Shown in pieces: positions 36,136 through 45,583 of a stretch of DNA of 58,038 bases. The notes beneath the pieces were generated by a model. The model did not search any database, had not been told where the DNA came from, and saw nothing but the letters and a program-made list of their open reading frames with translations. The stretch covers positions 1-58,038 of the forward strand of contig CACZLA010000009.1 in the NCBI GenBank assembly GCA_902781895.1, read 5' to 3'. The position numbers and the translations under genes were made by a program. Origin of the DNA: an uncultured Lachnospiraceae bacterium. Lineage in GTDB: Bacteria > Bacillota > Clostridia > Lachnospirales > Lachnospiraceae. How positions within the stretch are numbered: position 1 is the stretch's first letter; each line of letters opens with the position of its first letter.

Positions 36136-37083
36136 ATGATAGAGACAGTTGCAAGAGTAAACCTCATGGTAAATGAGGTTCTGAAGATAAAAAAGAACAG
36201 ACTGACTCCTGATAATATAACAGGAAATGAAAGAAGAATAGCGCTTGTTTCCGGAGTATACGGAGATGAGCTGCAGGGGCAGTATATCTGCTATGAAGTG
36301 ATAAGAAGGATAAAAGAAGACTATGCCAGTCTGACGGGAATAGTTGATATTTATCCTTCCATAAATCCTATAGCCCTTGAGGCAAAGACCAGAGAGATAC
36401 CCGGTGCCGAGCTTGATATGAATGAGCTTTTTCCCGGGGCAAAAAGCGGTGCTATGGGAGAGTATGCTGCAAGCTGTATTATAGATGATATAGTCAGCAG
36501 TAATGATGGTCCGAAGACAGAATTCTGTCTTGATATACATGGCAGTAACCTTTATCTGAAGGAGATACCGCAGATAAGACTGAATGATGATGTTGTGGAT
36601 GAGATAATGCCATATGCTACGAAACTGAATACGGATATGATATGGATACATCCCTCCAGTCAGGTAAGAGCAGGAAGTCTTGTATACGAGCTCAATCAGA
36701 GAGGGGTTATTTCCTGTGTGACCGAATCATTTTCGGCATACAGAATAAACCAGAAGTTGGGAAATCAGCTGGTTGACGGTATATTTGCCATGATGAAGGA
36801 TATGGGTATGTGGCAGGGCGAGATAAATGATATTAAAAAACCTACTGTCACACATGATCATCAGATAGCATATCTGAATTCGGAGAGTAGTGGTATTTTT
36901 ATTCCGAATGTAGATGTACACGACAGGGTTGATGCCGGTATGCTTATCGGTTCAGTCGTTAATGTACTTACAGGAACAGTTGAAGAGAGAATAATAGCAC
37001 CGAAGAGTGGTAAGATCAGTGCTATTCGCGAGTATCCGGCGATAGAAATGGGGTCGCTGCTCGCAAGAATAGTTGATATGTGA
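36136..37083 (+). CDS. M14-like succinylglutamate desuccinylase/aspartoacylase family protein, altered zinc site
   Basis: A 315-residue protein with the AstE/AspA fold. The motif that normally reads GxHGxE is SGVYGDE, so the first zinc ligand His is replaced by Y42 while E45 remains. The third ligand seems kept as H135 (CLDIHGSN). The C-terminal part (about 240-315, HDRVDAGMLIGSV) resembles the beta-barrel end of the family. The start follows GAGGGA. It overlaps or abuts the next paralogue, suggesting a heteromeric pair. Catalysis is uncertain because of the missing His. Confidence 0.75.
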   Translation: MIETVARVNLMVNEVLKIKKNRLTPDNITGNERRIALVSGVYGDELQGQYICYEVIRRIKEDYASLTGIVDIYPSINPIALEAKTREIPGAELDMNELFPGAKSGAMGEYAASCIIDDIVSSNDGPKTEFCLDIHGSNLYLKEIPQIRLNDDVVDEIMPYATKLNTDMIWIHPSSQVRAGSLVYELNQRGVISCVTESFSAYRINQKLGNQLVDGIFAMMKDMGMWQGEINDIKKPTVTHDHQIAYLNSESSGIFIPNVDVHDRVDAGMLIGSVVNVLTGTVEERIIAPKSGKISAIREYPAIEMGSLLARIVDM

Positions 37084-37121
37084 TCCGGGGGATACATTTC
37101 ATAAACAAGAGAAGGTATGAG

Positions 37122-38081
37122 ATGAGACAAAAAACATTATTTTCGTATGAAACTCCGTTCAGCGGAGAGCATAACATATATGGATATGTATTCGGAGCAG
37201 GTACATATTCAGAGCCATTAAAGGCTGAACACAGCGCTGCCATAGTCGGAGCCATGAGAGGAAACGAACATCAGCAGCTGTATATCTGCTCAAAGCTTTC
37301 GGCCAGACTTGCAGAGATTGAGGAACATGGTGATATAGTTCACGGTAAATCCATCCTGCTTGTTCCGTCCGTTAACTACAGTGCAATGAATGCCGATCAT
37401 AAATACTGGCTTTCGGATGATTCCGATATCAACAGGCAGTTTCCCGGAAATCCGGAGGGGACTGCAACCAGCAGACTGGCATATTCGCTTCTGGAGGAGC
37501 TGAAGACATATTCCTATGGGATACAATTTCCTTCGTATTATATGAGGGGAAGATTTATTCCACATATAAGAGTGATGAAGACCGGATATGAAAGCACGAA
37601 TCTGGCGAATCTTTTCGGGCTTCCCTTTGTAATGCTTGTGGAAACGAGAGCATTTGACGAGAGAACTCTGAATTATAATCTTCAGGTATCCGGTACGGAA
37701 GCATTTTCCCTTTATTCAGGCGGTACATCAAGAATAAATGAAGAATATGCCGAGGTTGCCGTAAGCGCAGTGCTGAGATTCCTTTCACGTATGGGAATCA
37801 TAAGATATAACAGTATGGGCGGAAACATATCCACCATGATGGAAGAGGATGAGATGACAAGCATCAAATCCGAAGCTGCCGGATTCTTCAAACGTATGAA
37901 AAACGTTAACGATGAAGTAAGGCGTGGTGACCTTCTTGCAGAGATCATCGATCCTATGGATGGACATGTTCTCAGTGAGGTCCGTTCACCTGTAAACGGA
38001 ATCATATTCTATCAGCAGGATGCCCCACTGATATACCAGAATGTGGTAATATTCCGCATTATCAAGAAGATACATAAATAA
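37122..38081 (+). CDS. Second M14-like AstE/AspA family protein, degenerate zinc site
   Basis: A 319-residue paralogue of the preceding gene. The first zinc motif reads GAMRGNE, with R46 in place of His and E49 kept. The position of the third ligand (DIH in the partner) reads GIQFPSYY, so that His is lost too. NRQFPGNPEGTATSRLAY is typical of the family. The C-terminal domain has DEVRRGDLLAEIIDPMDG. The ATG at 37122 is preferred because AGAAGG precedes it by seven bases; a GTG at 37080 would overlap the upstream gene with a poor SD. Possibly a non-catalytic partner. Confidence 0.72.
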   Translation: MRQKTLFSYETPFSGEHNIYGYVFGAGTYSEPLKAEHSAAIVGAMRGNEHQQLYICSKLSARLAEIEEHGDIVHGKSILLVPSVNYSAMNADHKYWLSDDSDINRQFPGNPEGTATSRLAYSLLEELKTYSYGIQFPSYYMRGRFIPHIRVMKTGYESTNLANLFGLPFVMLVETRAFDERTLNYNLQVSGTEAFSLYSGGTSRINEEYAEVAVSAVLRFLSRMGIIRYNSMGGNISTMMEEDEMTSIKSEAAGFFKRMKNVNDEVRRGDLLAEIIDPMDGHVLSEVRSPVNGIIFYQQDAPLIYQNVVIFRIIKKIHK

Positions 38082-38210
38082 GTGCACGATTGCGAAGCAA
38101 TCGTGTGGAGCGAAGCGACCAGCAAGCTGCGGGTTCTGCTTGCTGGGAAGCAAGTAGAAGCAGGCAGCGTTAAGTTAGAAACACAGTGCACGATTGCGAA
38201 GCAATCGTGT
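38082..38210. repeat. Structured intergenic repeat with three hairpins upstream of purL
   Basis: An identical 25-base sequence occurs at 38082-38106 and 38186-38210. Each copy contains a perfect stem CACGATTGC/GCAATCGTG around GAA. Between them lies another perfect 9-bp stem CCAGCAAGC/GCTTGCTGG with a 10-base loop (about 38119-38146). No open reading frame or T-run is seen. The layout resembles a REP/BIME-type dispersed element. Confidence 0.65.
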
Positions 38211-38234
38211 AACATATAAAAAGAGGAGAAAAAC

Positions 38235-41200
38235 ATGAGTGTAAAAAGAATCTACGTTGAAAAAAGACCGGACTATGCGGTAAGAGCTGATGAGCTGACA
38301 AATGAGTTCAGAGCTTATCTGGGACTGAAGAGCGTAACTGTAAGAGAGCTTGTCAGATATGATGTTGAGAATCTATCTGATGAGGTTTTCGAAGAGGCGA
38401 TAGTTACTGTGTTCTCAGAGCCTCCGGTTGATATAGTTTATAAAGAGGAGTTTCCATATGATGAGGGAGACTTTGTATTCTCCATGGAATACCTTCCGGG
38501 ACAGTTCGATCAGAGAGCTGACTCGGCAGAGCAGTGCGTAAAGCTTCTTGACGACAGCAGTGAGCCTATTATCAGATCCGGTATCACATATGTTGTAAAG
38601 GTGGCAGACGGAAACCTCAGCGAAGAGGATAAGAAGACTATTGAAGCATATGTTATAAACCCGGTTGAGGCACGTATAGATAATGCATCCAAGCCGGATA
38701 CACTCATTATGAATTATGATGAGCCTGCAGATGTAAAGATAATGGATGGCTTCTGCACTATGTCAGAGGATGACTTCAAGGCACTTTATGATTCAATGGG
38801 ACTTGCCATGACATATAAGGATTTCTGGCATATTCGTAATTATTTTACAGATGAGGAGAAGCGTGATCCAAGCTTTACTGAGATAAAGGTTCTTGATACA
38901 TACTGGTCAGATCACTGCCGTCATACTACATTTGCCACAGAGCTTACAGATATCAAGTTTGATGAAGGTAAATACAAAGCTGCCATCGAGGGTACATTTA
39001 AGAAGTATCTCGAGGATGCGGCTGAGATAAATGCAGGACGTGACGATAAGTTTACATGTCTCATGGATATCGCCCTTATGGGTATGAAGAAGCTCAGAAA
39101 GGACGGAAAGCTTGAAGACCTGGATGTTTCTGACGAGATAAATGCATGTACCATCGTTGCACCTCTTCAGATAAGAAATGAGGACGGCGAGATAGTAACA
39201 GAGGACTGGCTGATTTCCTTCAAGAATGAGACTCATAACCATCCTACAGAGATAGAGCCATTCGGTGGCGCTGCTACATGTCTTGGTGGAGCTATTCGTG
39301 ATCCGCTTTCAGGACGTACCTATGTATACCAGGCAATGCGTGTTACAGGTGCTGCGGATCCTACAAAGCCACTTTCAGAGACCCTTGCAAACAAGCTTCC
39401 TCAGAGAAAGATAGTTACTACAGCAGCAAAGGGTTATTCTTCCTATGGTAACCAGATCGGTCTTGCAACAGGTCTTGTTCAGGAGGTATATCATCCTAAC
39501 TATGTTGCAAAGAGAATGGAAATTGGAGCAGTTATCGGTGCAGCACCAAAGGATAATGTTAAGCGTCTTACATCCGATCCGGGCGATGTTATCATCCTTC
39601 TGGGTGGACGTACAGGACGTGACGGCTGTGGTGGAGCTACAGGTTCTTCAAAGGCTCATACATCTGAGTCCCTTGAAAGCTGCGGTGCAGAGGTTCAGAA
39701 GGGTAATCCGCCTACAGAGAGAAAGCTTCAGAGACTTTTCAGACGTCCTGAGGTTACAAAGCTTATAAAGAAATGTAATGACTTCGGAGCAGGTGGTGTA
39801 TCAGTTGCCATCGGCGAGCTTGCTGATGGTCTTGATATCAACCTTGATCTTGTTCCAAAGAAATATGCCGGCCTTGACGGAACAGAGCTGGCAATATCAG
39901 AGTCACAGGAGAGAATGGCGCTTGTTGTTGATGCAGCAGATGCAGATAAGCTCCTGGACTATGCAAGAGAAGAAAACCTTGAAGCAGTCAAGGTTGCTAC
40001 AGTAACTGAGAGTCCTCGCCTCGTACTTAAGTGGAGAGGTAAAGAGATAGTAAATATCAGTCGTGCATTCCTGAACACAAACGGTGCTCATCAGGAAACA
40101 CAGGCTGAGGTTGAGATGCCTTGCGAGAAGGCAAAACCTTTTGCAGGAATAGATGCAGAGGGCAGTACAGAAAAGTACAGCAATCCAAATGCTGATGTAA
40201 AGACTAAGTGGCTTGATATACTTTCAGATCTGAATGTTGCTTCAGAACGTGGTCTTGTTGAGATGTTCGACTCAACTATCGGTGCTAATACAGTAACTAT
40301 GCCATATGGTGGTAAGTATCAGCTGTCACCTATGCAGACCATGGTTGCTACAGTTCCGATGCTTGGTACCAGAAGAACAGACGCAGTCAGCATGATGAGC
40401 TACGGACTTGATCCATATCTTCTCAGCTGGAGCCCATATCACGGAGCTATCTATGCAGTAATTGATTCAGTTGCAAAGATAGCAGCAGCAGGTGGTGATG
40501 TATCAAAAATACGTCTTACATTCCAGGAATATTTTGAGAGAATGACAGAGGATAAGACTCGCTGGGGTAAGCCTCTGGCAGCACTTCTCGGTGCCTACAG
40601 TGCACAGATAGGTCTCGGACTTCCATCAATTGGTGGAAAGGACAGTATGTCCGGATCCTTCAATGAGATAGACGTTCCACCTACACTTTGTTCATTTGCT
40701 GTAGTTATGAACACAGTTGAAAATGTTGTTTCTTCTGAATTCAAGTCAGCAGGAAACCTTATCCTGAAGCTTGATATCAAGAAGGATGAATATGATGTTC
40801 CCGATTACGCGGATGTTCTCGAAAAGTACGGTCTTGTAAGAAAGGCTGTAGAGGCGGGCTTCATTCAGTCAGCATTTGCAGTAGGCTTCGGAGGTGTGAT
40901 CGAAGCAGTCAGCAAGATGGGCTTTGGTAACAAGCTGGGTGCTGATCTGGATAAAAATGTGATCGACGAAGCTGAGCTTGGCCGTAAGGATTATGGCTCG
41001 ATCATCATGGAGGTTAAGGCATCTGATGTTAAGTCGCTTGGACTTCCTGCAAGAGTTATCGGTACAGTAAATGAGAGCGGAGTATTTACATATGGTTCAA
41101 CAAAGGTAACCATGGACGAGGCTCTTAAGGCATGGACAACTCCACTTAAGAAGGTATTCAGTACTGACAGCGGAGTTGAGGCACGTTTTGAAGGCCATGC

Positions 41201-42134
41201 TAAGGATTACACAGCTGCAAAGAAGGCAGGAAAAGCAGAGTCAGAGTTCAAGTACAGATATAATCCTGAACTTACCGGATACGAGGGAGGAGTATATCAG
41301 GCTAAGAATATAATCGTTGCAAAGAATAAGGTTGCTAAGCCAAAGGTATTTATCCCTGTATTCCCTGGAACAAACTGTGAATACGACAGTGCAAGAGCAT
41401 TTGAAAGAGCCGGTGCTGAGGTTGAGGTTATTGTCCTTAACAATATGGATGCACAGGGTATCAGAGATTCAGTAGATGCATTTGCAAAGTCTATCAGCCA
41501 GTCACAGATAGTAATGTTCCCCGGTGGATTTTCCGGTGGTGATGAACCGGATGGTTCAGGTAAATTCATTGCAACTACATTTAGAAATGAAAAGATAAAG
41601 GATGAGATAATGAAGCTCCTTAATGAGCGTGATGGTCTTGCACTGGGTATCTGTAACGGATTCCAGGCTCTCATCAAGCTGGGACTTGTTCCTACAGGTG
41701 AGATAGTTGAGCAGACAGAACTCAGTCCTACACTTGCACGTAACTCTATCGGACGTCATCAGTCACGTATAGCATATACAAAGGTGGTTTCAAACAAGAG
41801 CCCATGGCTCAGAAAGGCAACTCTCGGTGGAGTTTATTCAATCCCTATCTCACATGGTGAGGGACGTTTTGTTGCAAAAGAAGAGTGGCTGAGAAAGCTT
41901 TTCGCAAACGGACAGGTTGCAACCCAGTATGTTGATCCGGAAGGTAATCCTACTATGGACGAGGATTACAACATCAATGGTTCATATATGGCTATCGAAG
42001 GAATAACAAGTCCGGATGGTCGTGTGCTTGGTAAGATGGGTCACTCAGAGCGTCGTGACAAGAATACATACCTTAATATCTACGGAGATAAGGACCAGAA
42101 GCTGTTCGAGGCTGGAGTGGAGTATTTTAAATAA
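38235..42134 (+). CDS. purL: Phosphoribosylformylglycinamidine synthase, single-chain
   Basis: Fourth step of purine synthesis, converting FGAR to FGAM with glutamine. The 1299-residue protein is the large single-chain form with fused glutaminase. Segments include DTYWSDHCRHTTFATEL, KNETHNHPTEIEPFGGAATCLGGAIRDPLSGR and the second synthetase half with PSIGGKDSMSG. The C-terminal GATase domain has FPGGFSGGDEPDGSGK, the nucleophile C1140 (LGICNGFQ), and ISHGEGRFVA. SD GAGGAG precedes the ATG. No PurR box or purine riboswitch was recognised upstream. The stop overlaps the next start (TAATG). Confidence 0.95.
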   Translation: MSVKRIYVEKRPDYAVRADELTNEFRAYLGLKSVTVRELVRYDVENLSDEVFEEAIVTVFSEPPVDIVYKEEFPYDEGDFVFSMEYLPGQFDQRADSAEQCVKLLDDSSEPIIRSGITYVVKVADGNLSEEDKKTIEAYVINPVEARIDNASKPDTLIMNYDEPADVKIMDGFCTMSEDDFKALYDSMGLAMTYKDFWHIRNYFTDEEKRDPSFTEIKVLDTYWSDHCRHTTFATELTDIKFDEGKYKAAIEGTFKKYLEDAAEINAGRDDKFTCLMDIALMGMKKLRKDGKLEDLDVSDEINACTIVAPLQIRNEDGEIVTEDWLISFKNETHNHPTEIEPFGGAATCLGGAIRDPLSGRTYVYQAMRVTGAADPTKPLSETLANKLPQRKIVTTAAKGYSSYGNQIGLATGLVQEVYHPNYVAKRMEIGAVIGAAPKDNVKRLTSDPGDVIILLGGRTGRDGCGGATGSSKAHTSESLESCGAEVQKGNPPTERKLQRLFRRPEVTKLIKKCNDFGAGGVSVAIGELADGLDINLDLVPKKYAGLDGTELAISESQERMALVVDAADADKLLDYAREENLEAVKVATVTESPRLVLKWRGKEIVNISRAFLNTNGAHQETQAEVEMPCEKAKPFAGIDAEGSTEKYSNPNADVKTKWLDILSDLNVASERGLVEMFDSTIGANTVTMPYGGKYQLSPMQTMVATVPMLGTRRTDAVSMMSYGLDPYLLSWSPYHGAIYAVIDSVAKIAAAGGDVSKIRLTFQEYFERMTEDKTRWGKPLAALLGAYSAQIGLGLPSIGGKDSMSGSFNEIDVPPTLCSFAVVMNTVENVVSSEFKSAGNLILKLDIKKDEYDVPDYADVLEKYGLVRKAVEAGFIQSAFAVGFGGVIEAVSKMGFGNKLGADLDKNVIDEAELGRKDYGSIIMEVKASDVKSLGLPARVIGTVNESGVFTYGSTKVTMDEALKAWTTPLKKVFSTDSGVEARFEGHAKDYTAAKKAGKAESEFKYRYNPELTGYEGGVYQAKNIIVAKNKVAKPKVFIPVFPGTNCEYDSARAFERAGAEVEVIVLNNMDAQGIRDSVDAFAKSISQSQIVMFPGGFSGGDEPDGSGKFIATTFRNEKIKDEIMKLLNERDGLALGICNGFQALIKLGLVPTGEIVEQTELSPTLARNSIGRHQSRIAYTKVVSNKSPWLRKATLGGVYSIPISHGEGRFVAKEEWLRKLFANGQVATQYVDPEGNPTMDEDYNINGSYMAIEGITSPDGRVLGKMGHSERRDKNTYLNIYGDKDQKLFEAGVEYFK

Positions 42135-43081
42135 TGGAAGTAAAAGAAATAAGAGAATTATATAGCAGGGTGCTTGCCAACATCCGTACTGTCATGATCG
42201 GAAGTGAGGAGGTTTTCTCTCTGGTTTTTTCGGCCATGCTTTCCGGCGGTCATGTGCTGCTTGAGGATATGCCGGGAACGGGAAAAACCACCATGGCAAA
42301 ATGTATCGCCGACAGTATAGATGCGGTATTCAGACGTGTTCAGTTTACTCCGGATCTTATGCCACAGGATATAACAGGTCTCAATATCTACAGTCAGAAG
42401 ACTGAAGAATTTGAGTTTATTGCGGGACCTGTATTTACAAATATTCTTCTTGCAGATGAGATAAACAGGGCAACTCCCAGAACCCAGAGTGCCCTTCTCG
42501 AAGCCATGGAGGAAAATGCAGTTACAGTGGATGGTGTGAGCAGAGGACTGAATCTGCCTTTCATTGTTATTGCCACGGAGAACCCTATAGAGACAACCGG
42601 TACATTTCCTCTTCCTGAGGCTCAGCTTGACCGTTTCATGGTAAAGCTGACTATGGGTGATCTGAAACGGGAGGATGAACTTTCCATACTGGAGCGTTTT
42701 ATAACGGACAATCCTCAGGAAGATGTAAAGCCTGTATGTACAGGTGAAGATATAGTAAAAGCTGCTGAGACTGTAAAGACAGTCATAGTGAATAAAGCGG
42801 TAATGGGATACATAGTTGATATATCCGTTGCCACAAGAAACAGCTCGAAGCTTTTTTCGGGTGTCAGTCCCAGAGCTTCTCTGAATCTTATGAGAGTATC
42901 ACAGGCATTTGCAGCAATATCCGGACGTGAATATGTTACTCCTGATGATGTGCGTTTTCTGGCACCATATGTTTTTGCACACAGGGTCATCGCCGGTTCG
43001 GGTGTCAGCGGTCTGAAGGATGTTCGTGATATAATAAAAGAAATAGTATCAAATGTTGCGGTGCCGGTTGAAAACTGGTAG
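42134..43081 (+). CDS. MoxR family AAA+ ATPase
   Basis: Chaperone-like ATPase, 315 residues. Walker A is PGTGKTT at 47-53, Walker B is LLADEINRATPRTQSALLEAMEE, and sensor 1 is VIATENPIETTGTFPLPEAQLDRFM. MoxR genes are usually next to DUF58 genes, as here. The start overlaps the purL stop, so translation is coupled to a purine gene, which is an unusual partner. Substrate unknown. Confidence 0.92.
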   Translation: MEVKEIRELYSRVLANIRTVMIGSEEVFSLVFSAMLSGGHVLLEDMPGTGKTTMAKCIADSIDAVFRRVQFTPDLMPQDITGLNIYSQKTEEFEFIAGPVFTNILLADEINRATPRTQSALLEAMEENAVTVDGVSRGLNLPFIVIATENPIETTGTFPLPEAQLDRFMVKLTMGDLKREDELSILERFITDNPQEDVKPVCTGEDIVKAAETVKTVIVNKAVMGYIVDISVATRNSSKLFSGVSPRASLNLMRVSQAFAAISGREYVTPDDVRFLAPYVFAHRVIAGSGVSGLKDVRDIIKEIVSNVAVPVENW

Positions 43082-43100
43082 ATCAGCTGAGGTAGTCCAT

Positions 43101-44219
43101 ATGAAACTGATAATGGCAGTCCTTTTGCTTGCGGGCGTATATTTCATACAGAAGTACCTTTACAGAAAGTATTGGGACAGGGGTCTCGAAACTGAAGTCA
43201 GATTCAGCCGGGACTATATAGAATGCGGGGAGAAAGCGGAACTTATAGAGATAGTATCTAATGATAAGTTCCTGCCTCTTCCTGTTTTTCATTTGAAGTT
43301 TTCAGTGGATAAGAGTCTCAGATTTATTGATAAGTCAAATTCCAAAGTAACGGATCTGTATCATAAGAATGAGCTGTTCTCTATCCTTGGTCATCAGAAA
43401 ATAACAAGACGTCTTGAGTTTAAAGGTACAGCCAGAGGAGTGGTGGGAGTAAATAATGCCAGCATCCTGGTAAGAGATTTCTTCATGACGGACACCTATG
43501 CAAGTAAAATGTTTCATTCGGATGTCATTTATGTGTTCCCTCAGAAGCTGAGGACAGATCAGTTTAAGAATTTCTTCAAAGGAATCCTCGGTGAGATAGA
43601 AGTAAGAAAAAGTCTGGTTGAGGACAGCATGTCATTTCGCGGTATCAGACCATATCAATCCTTCGATCCCTACAGAAGCATTAACTGGAAGCAGAGTGCA
43701 AAGGCACGTGAGCTGATGGTAAATATGTATGGATATACTTCAGACAGCCGCGTGAAAATACTCCTGAATCTGGATAATGATTATATGATAGAAAAAAACA
43801 AGCTGCTTGAAGAAGCTATCTCCCTTGTCAGTACTATTTCCGGGCAGCTTCTTGAAAGAGGTATTATTGTATCCGTAGTAACAAATGGAACTAATATAAA
43901 CGGGAATCTGCTTCCTGAAGTTGACGAAGGTGCCGAAAGAAAGCATGCAGTTACCATTGACAGGATGCTGACTGAAATAACCGGCTCCGAGGGGAAGGAT
44001 ATATTTCTGGAGATGGTCAGGACAGAACTTGAAAATGTAAGGCTCGATACAATGTATCTGGTCATAAGTCCTTATGCCAAGTCTGATCTGACAGAGCTGC
44101 TGGACAAGCTTGTTGCTAAGAATGCTTCGGTTTCCATGATCGTTCCATGCTATGACGAGTATCCTTATATATCGGATCGTGATTACTCTACAGGATGGGA
44201 GGTGGCGTTAAATGTCTAA
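43101..44219 (+). CDS. DUF58 domain protein
   Basis: A 372-residue protein with an N-terminal hydrophobic segment (LIMAVLLLAGVYFI) and the DUF58 signature FRGIRPYQSFDPYRSINWKQSAKARELMV around residues 175-210. A VWA-like part follows (VKILLNLDND). It is the usual MoxR partner. The ATG at 43101 follows GAGG; an upstream in-frame ATG at 43053 would overlap moxR. It overlaps the next gene by eight bases. Confidence 0.85.
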   Translation: MKLIMAVLLLAGVYFIQKYLYRKYWDRGLETEVRFSRDYIECGEKAELIEIVSNDKFLPLPVFHLKFSVDKSLRFIDKSNSKVTDLYHKNELFSILGHQKITRRLEFKGTARGVVGVNNASILVRDFFMTDTYASKMFHSDVIYVFPQKLRTDQFKNFFKGILGEIEVRKSLVEDSMSFRGIRPYQSFDPYRSINWKQSAKARELMVNMYGYTSDSRVKILLNLDNDYMIEKNKLLEEAISLVSTISGQLLERGIIVSVVTNGTNINGNLLPEVDEGAERKHAVTIDRMLTEITGSEGKDIFLEMVRTELENVRLDTMYLVISPYAKSDLTELLDKLVAKNASVSMIVPCYDEYPYISDRDYSTGWEVALNV

Positions 44220-45450
44220 AAAGCTGCCATTTCTCAGAAGAGTATTCAGGCTTATATATCAGTATCTGTATCTGATACTTATACTTAATCTGGCACTGGG
44301 ACTTTTCAGAAGACCGATAGTAGAAGTAAAATGGTGTGCATTATTTTTCATGATACTTGTTTTATCATATGTATTCCGGGAAATATGCAGCAGAGGATTT
44401 TATCTGCTTCTGGTCCATATAGTTTTTGGGGCAGTGGCTTTTCTGGTCATCTCGGATCCTTATCTGAAGTGGGTATCCCTGGCGGTGGTTCTGGAGTTCT
44501 ATATAGATGGGCTTTATTATATCCACAGCGGTTTTACCTTAAAGAGATTTTTCGAGGCTCCCTGGCCATCGGTTCTTATCGGAGTAGCAACTCTGGCTCT
44601 TGGATATCATTTTAATAATGACGGACTGGTTATGCTGGGATACATGGTACCGCTTGCTATAACAATAGTTTTCCTTATAGCTCTTTATCTGGAGGGACTG
44701 GAGGAGTATCTCACCAGAACAAAACACGTTTCAGGGGCACCGTTTAAACAGATTATTTCTGTAAACAGTCTGATCATATGTGCCATATTCTGTGTTGTAT
44801 TTGCGGTGATTGCCATAGGTGATCTGCTTAGCTTTGATGTTGCTCTGGCAAATTTCGGAAAGTCGATATATAAGCTGTTAAAACTGATCGTTATGATAAT
44901 CCTGTTTCTGTTCAAGCTGCTCTACAGCCTTTTTTTCGGAGGAATGCCGAAGCTCAAGAAAGGAGGCAGGAAGATTGAACAGCTTGTGGACGAGCCCGGT
45001 CTGCTGGCAAATATTATTGAATTTATATTTATAAGTGCATTTATCGTATTTGTCGCATATGTGATCATCAGATTCTTCAGATGGATCATAAGGCTCATCA
45101 TATCAAAACAGGACAGAAAAAATGATCTGGTTGAAAATCTGTCTGCTAAAAAGCCGAATACGGTGGAGAAGGAGAGATATGTCGGTATAAACGATCTGGA
45201 AGGTGGCAGTCCTGTCATAAAAGCCAGAAAGATATATAAGAAGAAGGTAACAAGCTTCAAGGATAAGTTTACAGCTGATAAAAAGCATACCACTAAAGAT
45301 ATTGAAGATATGATGAACAGTGCGGCAGCTGATATGAGTGGCGATTCAAACTACTCAGAACTTACTGATATGTATAACCAGGTAAGATACGGAAATGTGA
45401 TTCCGGACAGAAAATTCCTGAAAGACATGAAATCATTAAGTAAAGAGTAG
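44212..45450 (+). CDS. Polytopic membrane protein with DUF4129-like tail, MoxR-DUF58 operon
   Basis: A 412-residue protein. The first 290 residues hold about nine hydrophobic helices. The hydrophilic C-terminal part (300-412) ends YSELTDMYNQVRYGNVIPDRKFLKDM, resembling the short DUF4129 motif found in the last genes of MoxR operons. No transglutaminase domain is present, although such operons often carry one. Role unknown. Confidence 0.65.
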   Translation: MSKKLPFLRRVFRLIYQYLYLILILNLALGLFRRPIVEVKWCALFFMILVLSYVFREICSRGFYLLLVHIVFGAVAFLVISDPYLKWVSLAVVLEFYIDGLYYIHSGFTLKRFFEAPWPSVLIGVATLALGYHFNNDGLVMLGYMVPLAITIVFLIALYLEGLEEYLTRTKHVSGAPFKQIISVNSLIICAIFCVVFAVIAIGDLLSFDVALANFGKSIYKLLKLIVMIILFLFKLLYSLFFGGMPKLKKGGRKIEQLVDEPGLLANIIEFIFISAFIVFVAYVIIRFFRWIIRLIISKQDRKNDLVENLSAKKPNTVEKERYVGINDLEGGSPVIKARKIYKKKVTSFKDKFTADKKHTTKDIEDMMNSAAADMSGDSNYSELTDMYNQVRYGNVIPDRKFLKDMKSLSKE

Positions 45451-45482
45451 AAACTACCTAATTTTCTAAAGTGCTCAAGGGG

Positions 45483-45557
45483 TTGAATGAGTTCGGTGAC
45501 GGTGTTATACTTTACTTTGTTTTTTAAAAAAGGGTAGTTTACGGATGTCTCCGTAAA
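45483..45557 (+). promoter_or_regulatory. Promoter and leader hairpin of the glutamine synthetase gene
   Basis: TTGAAT (45483-45488) and TATACT (45506-45511) are spaced by 17 bases, a good sigma-A promoter. In the leader, TTTACGGA (45538-45545) pairs perfectly with TCCGTAAA (45550-45557) around a TGTC tetraloop. AAACTACC at 45451-45458 and GGTAGTTT at 45533-45540 are inverted copies flanking the promoter. A role in nitrogen control is inferred from position only. Confidence 0.55.
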
Positions 45558-45583
45558 TGACAGTATTTATAAGGAGAATTTTT

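Noticed and set aside
35746-36651. A 301-codon open frame on the minus strand across the recN/M14 junction
   Set aside because: It lies opposite two well-supported genes, has no recognisable domain or SD, and its composition is that of a shadow frame.
38211-38234. Purine riboswitch or PurR box before purL
   Set aside because: The upstream DNA is a hairpin repeat with no purine aptamer core or PurR-box pair.
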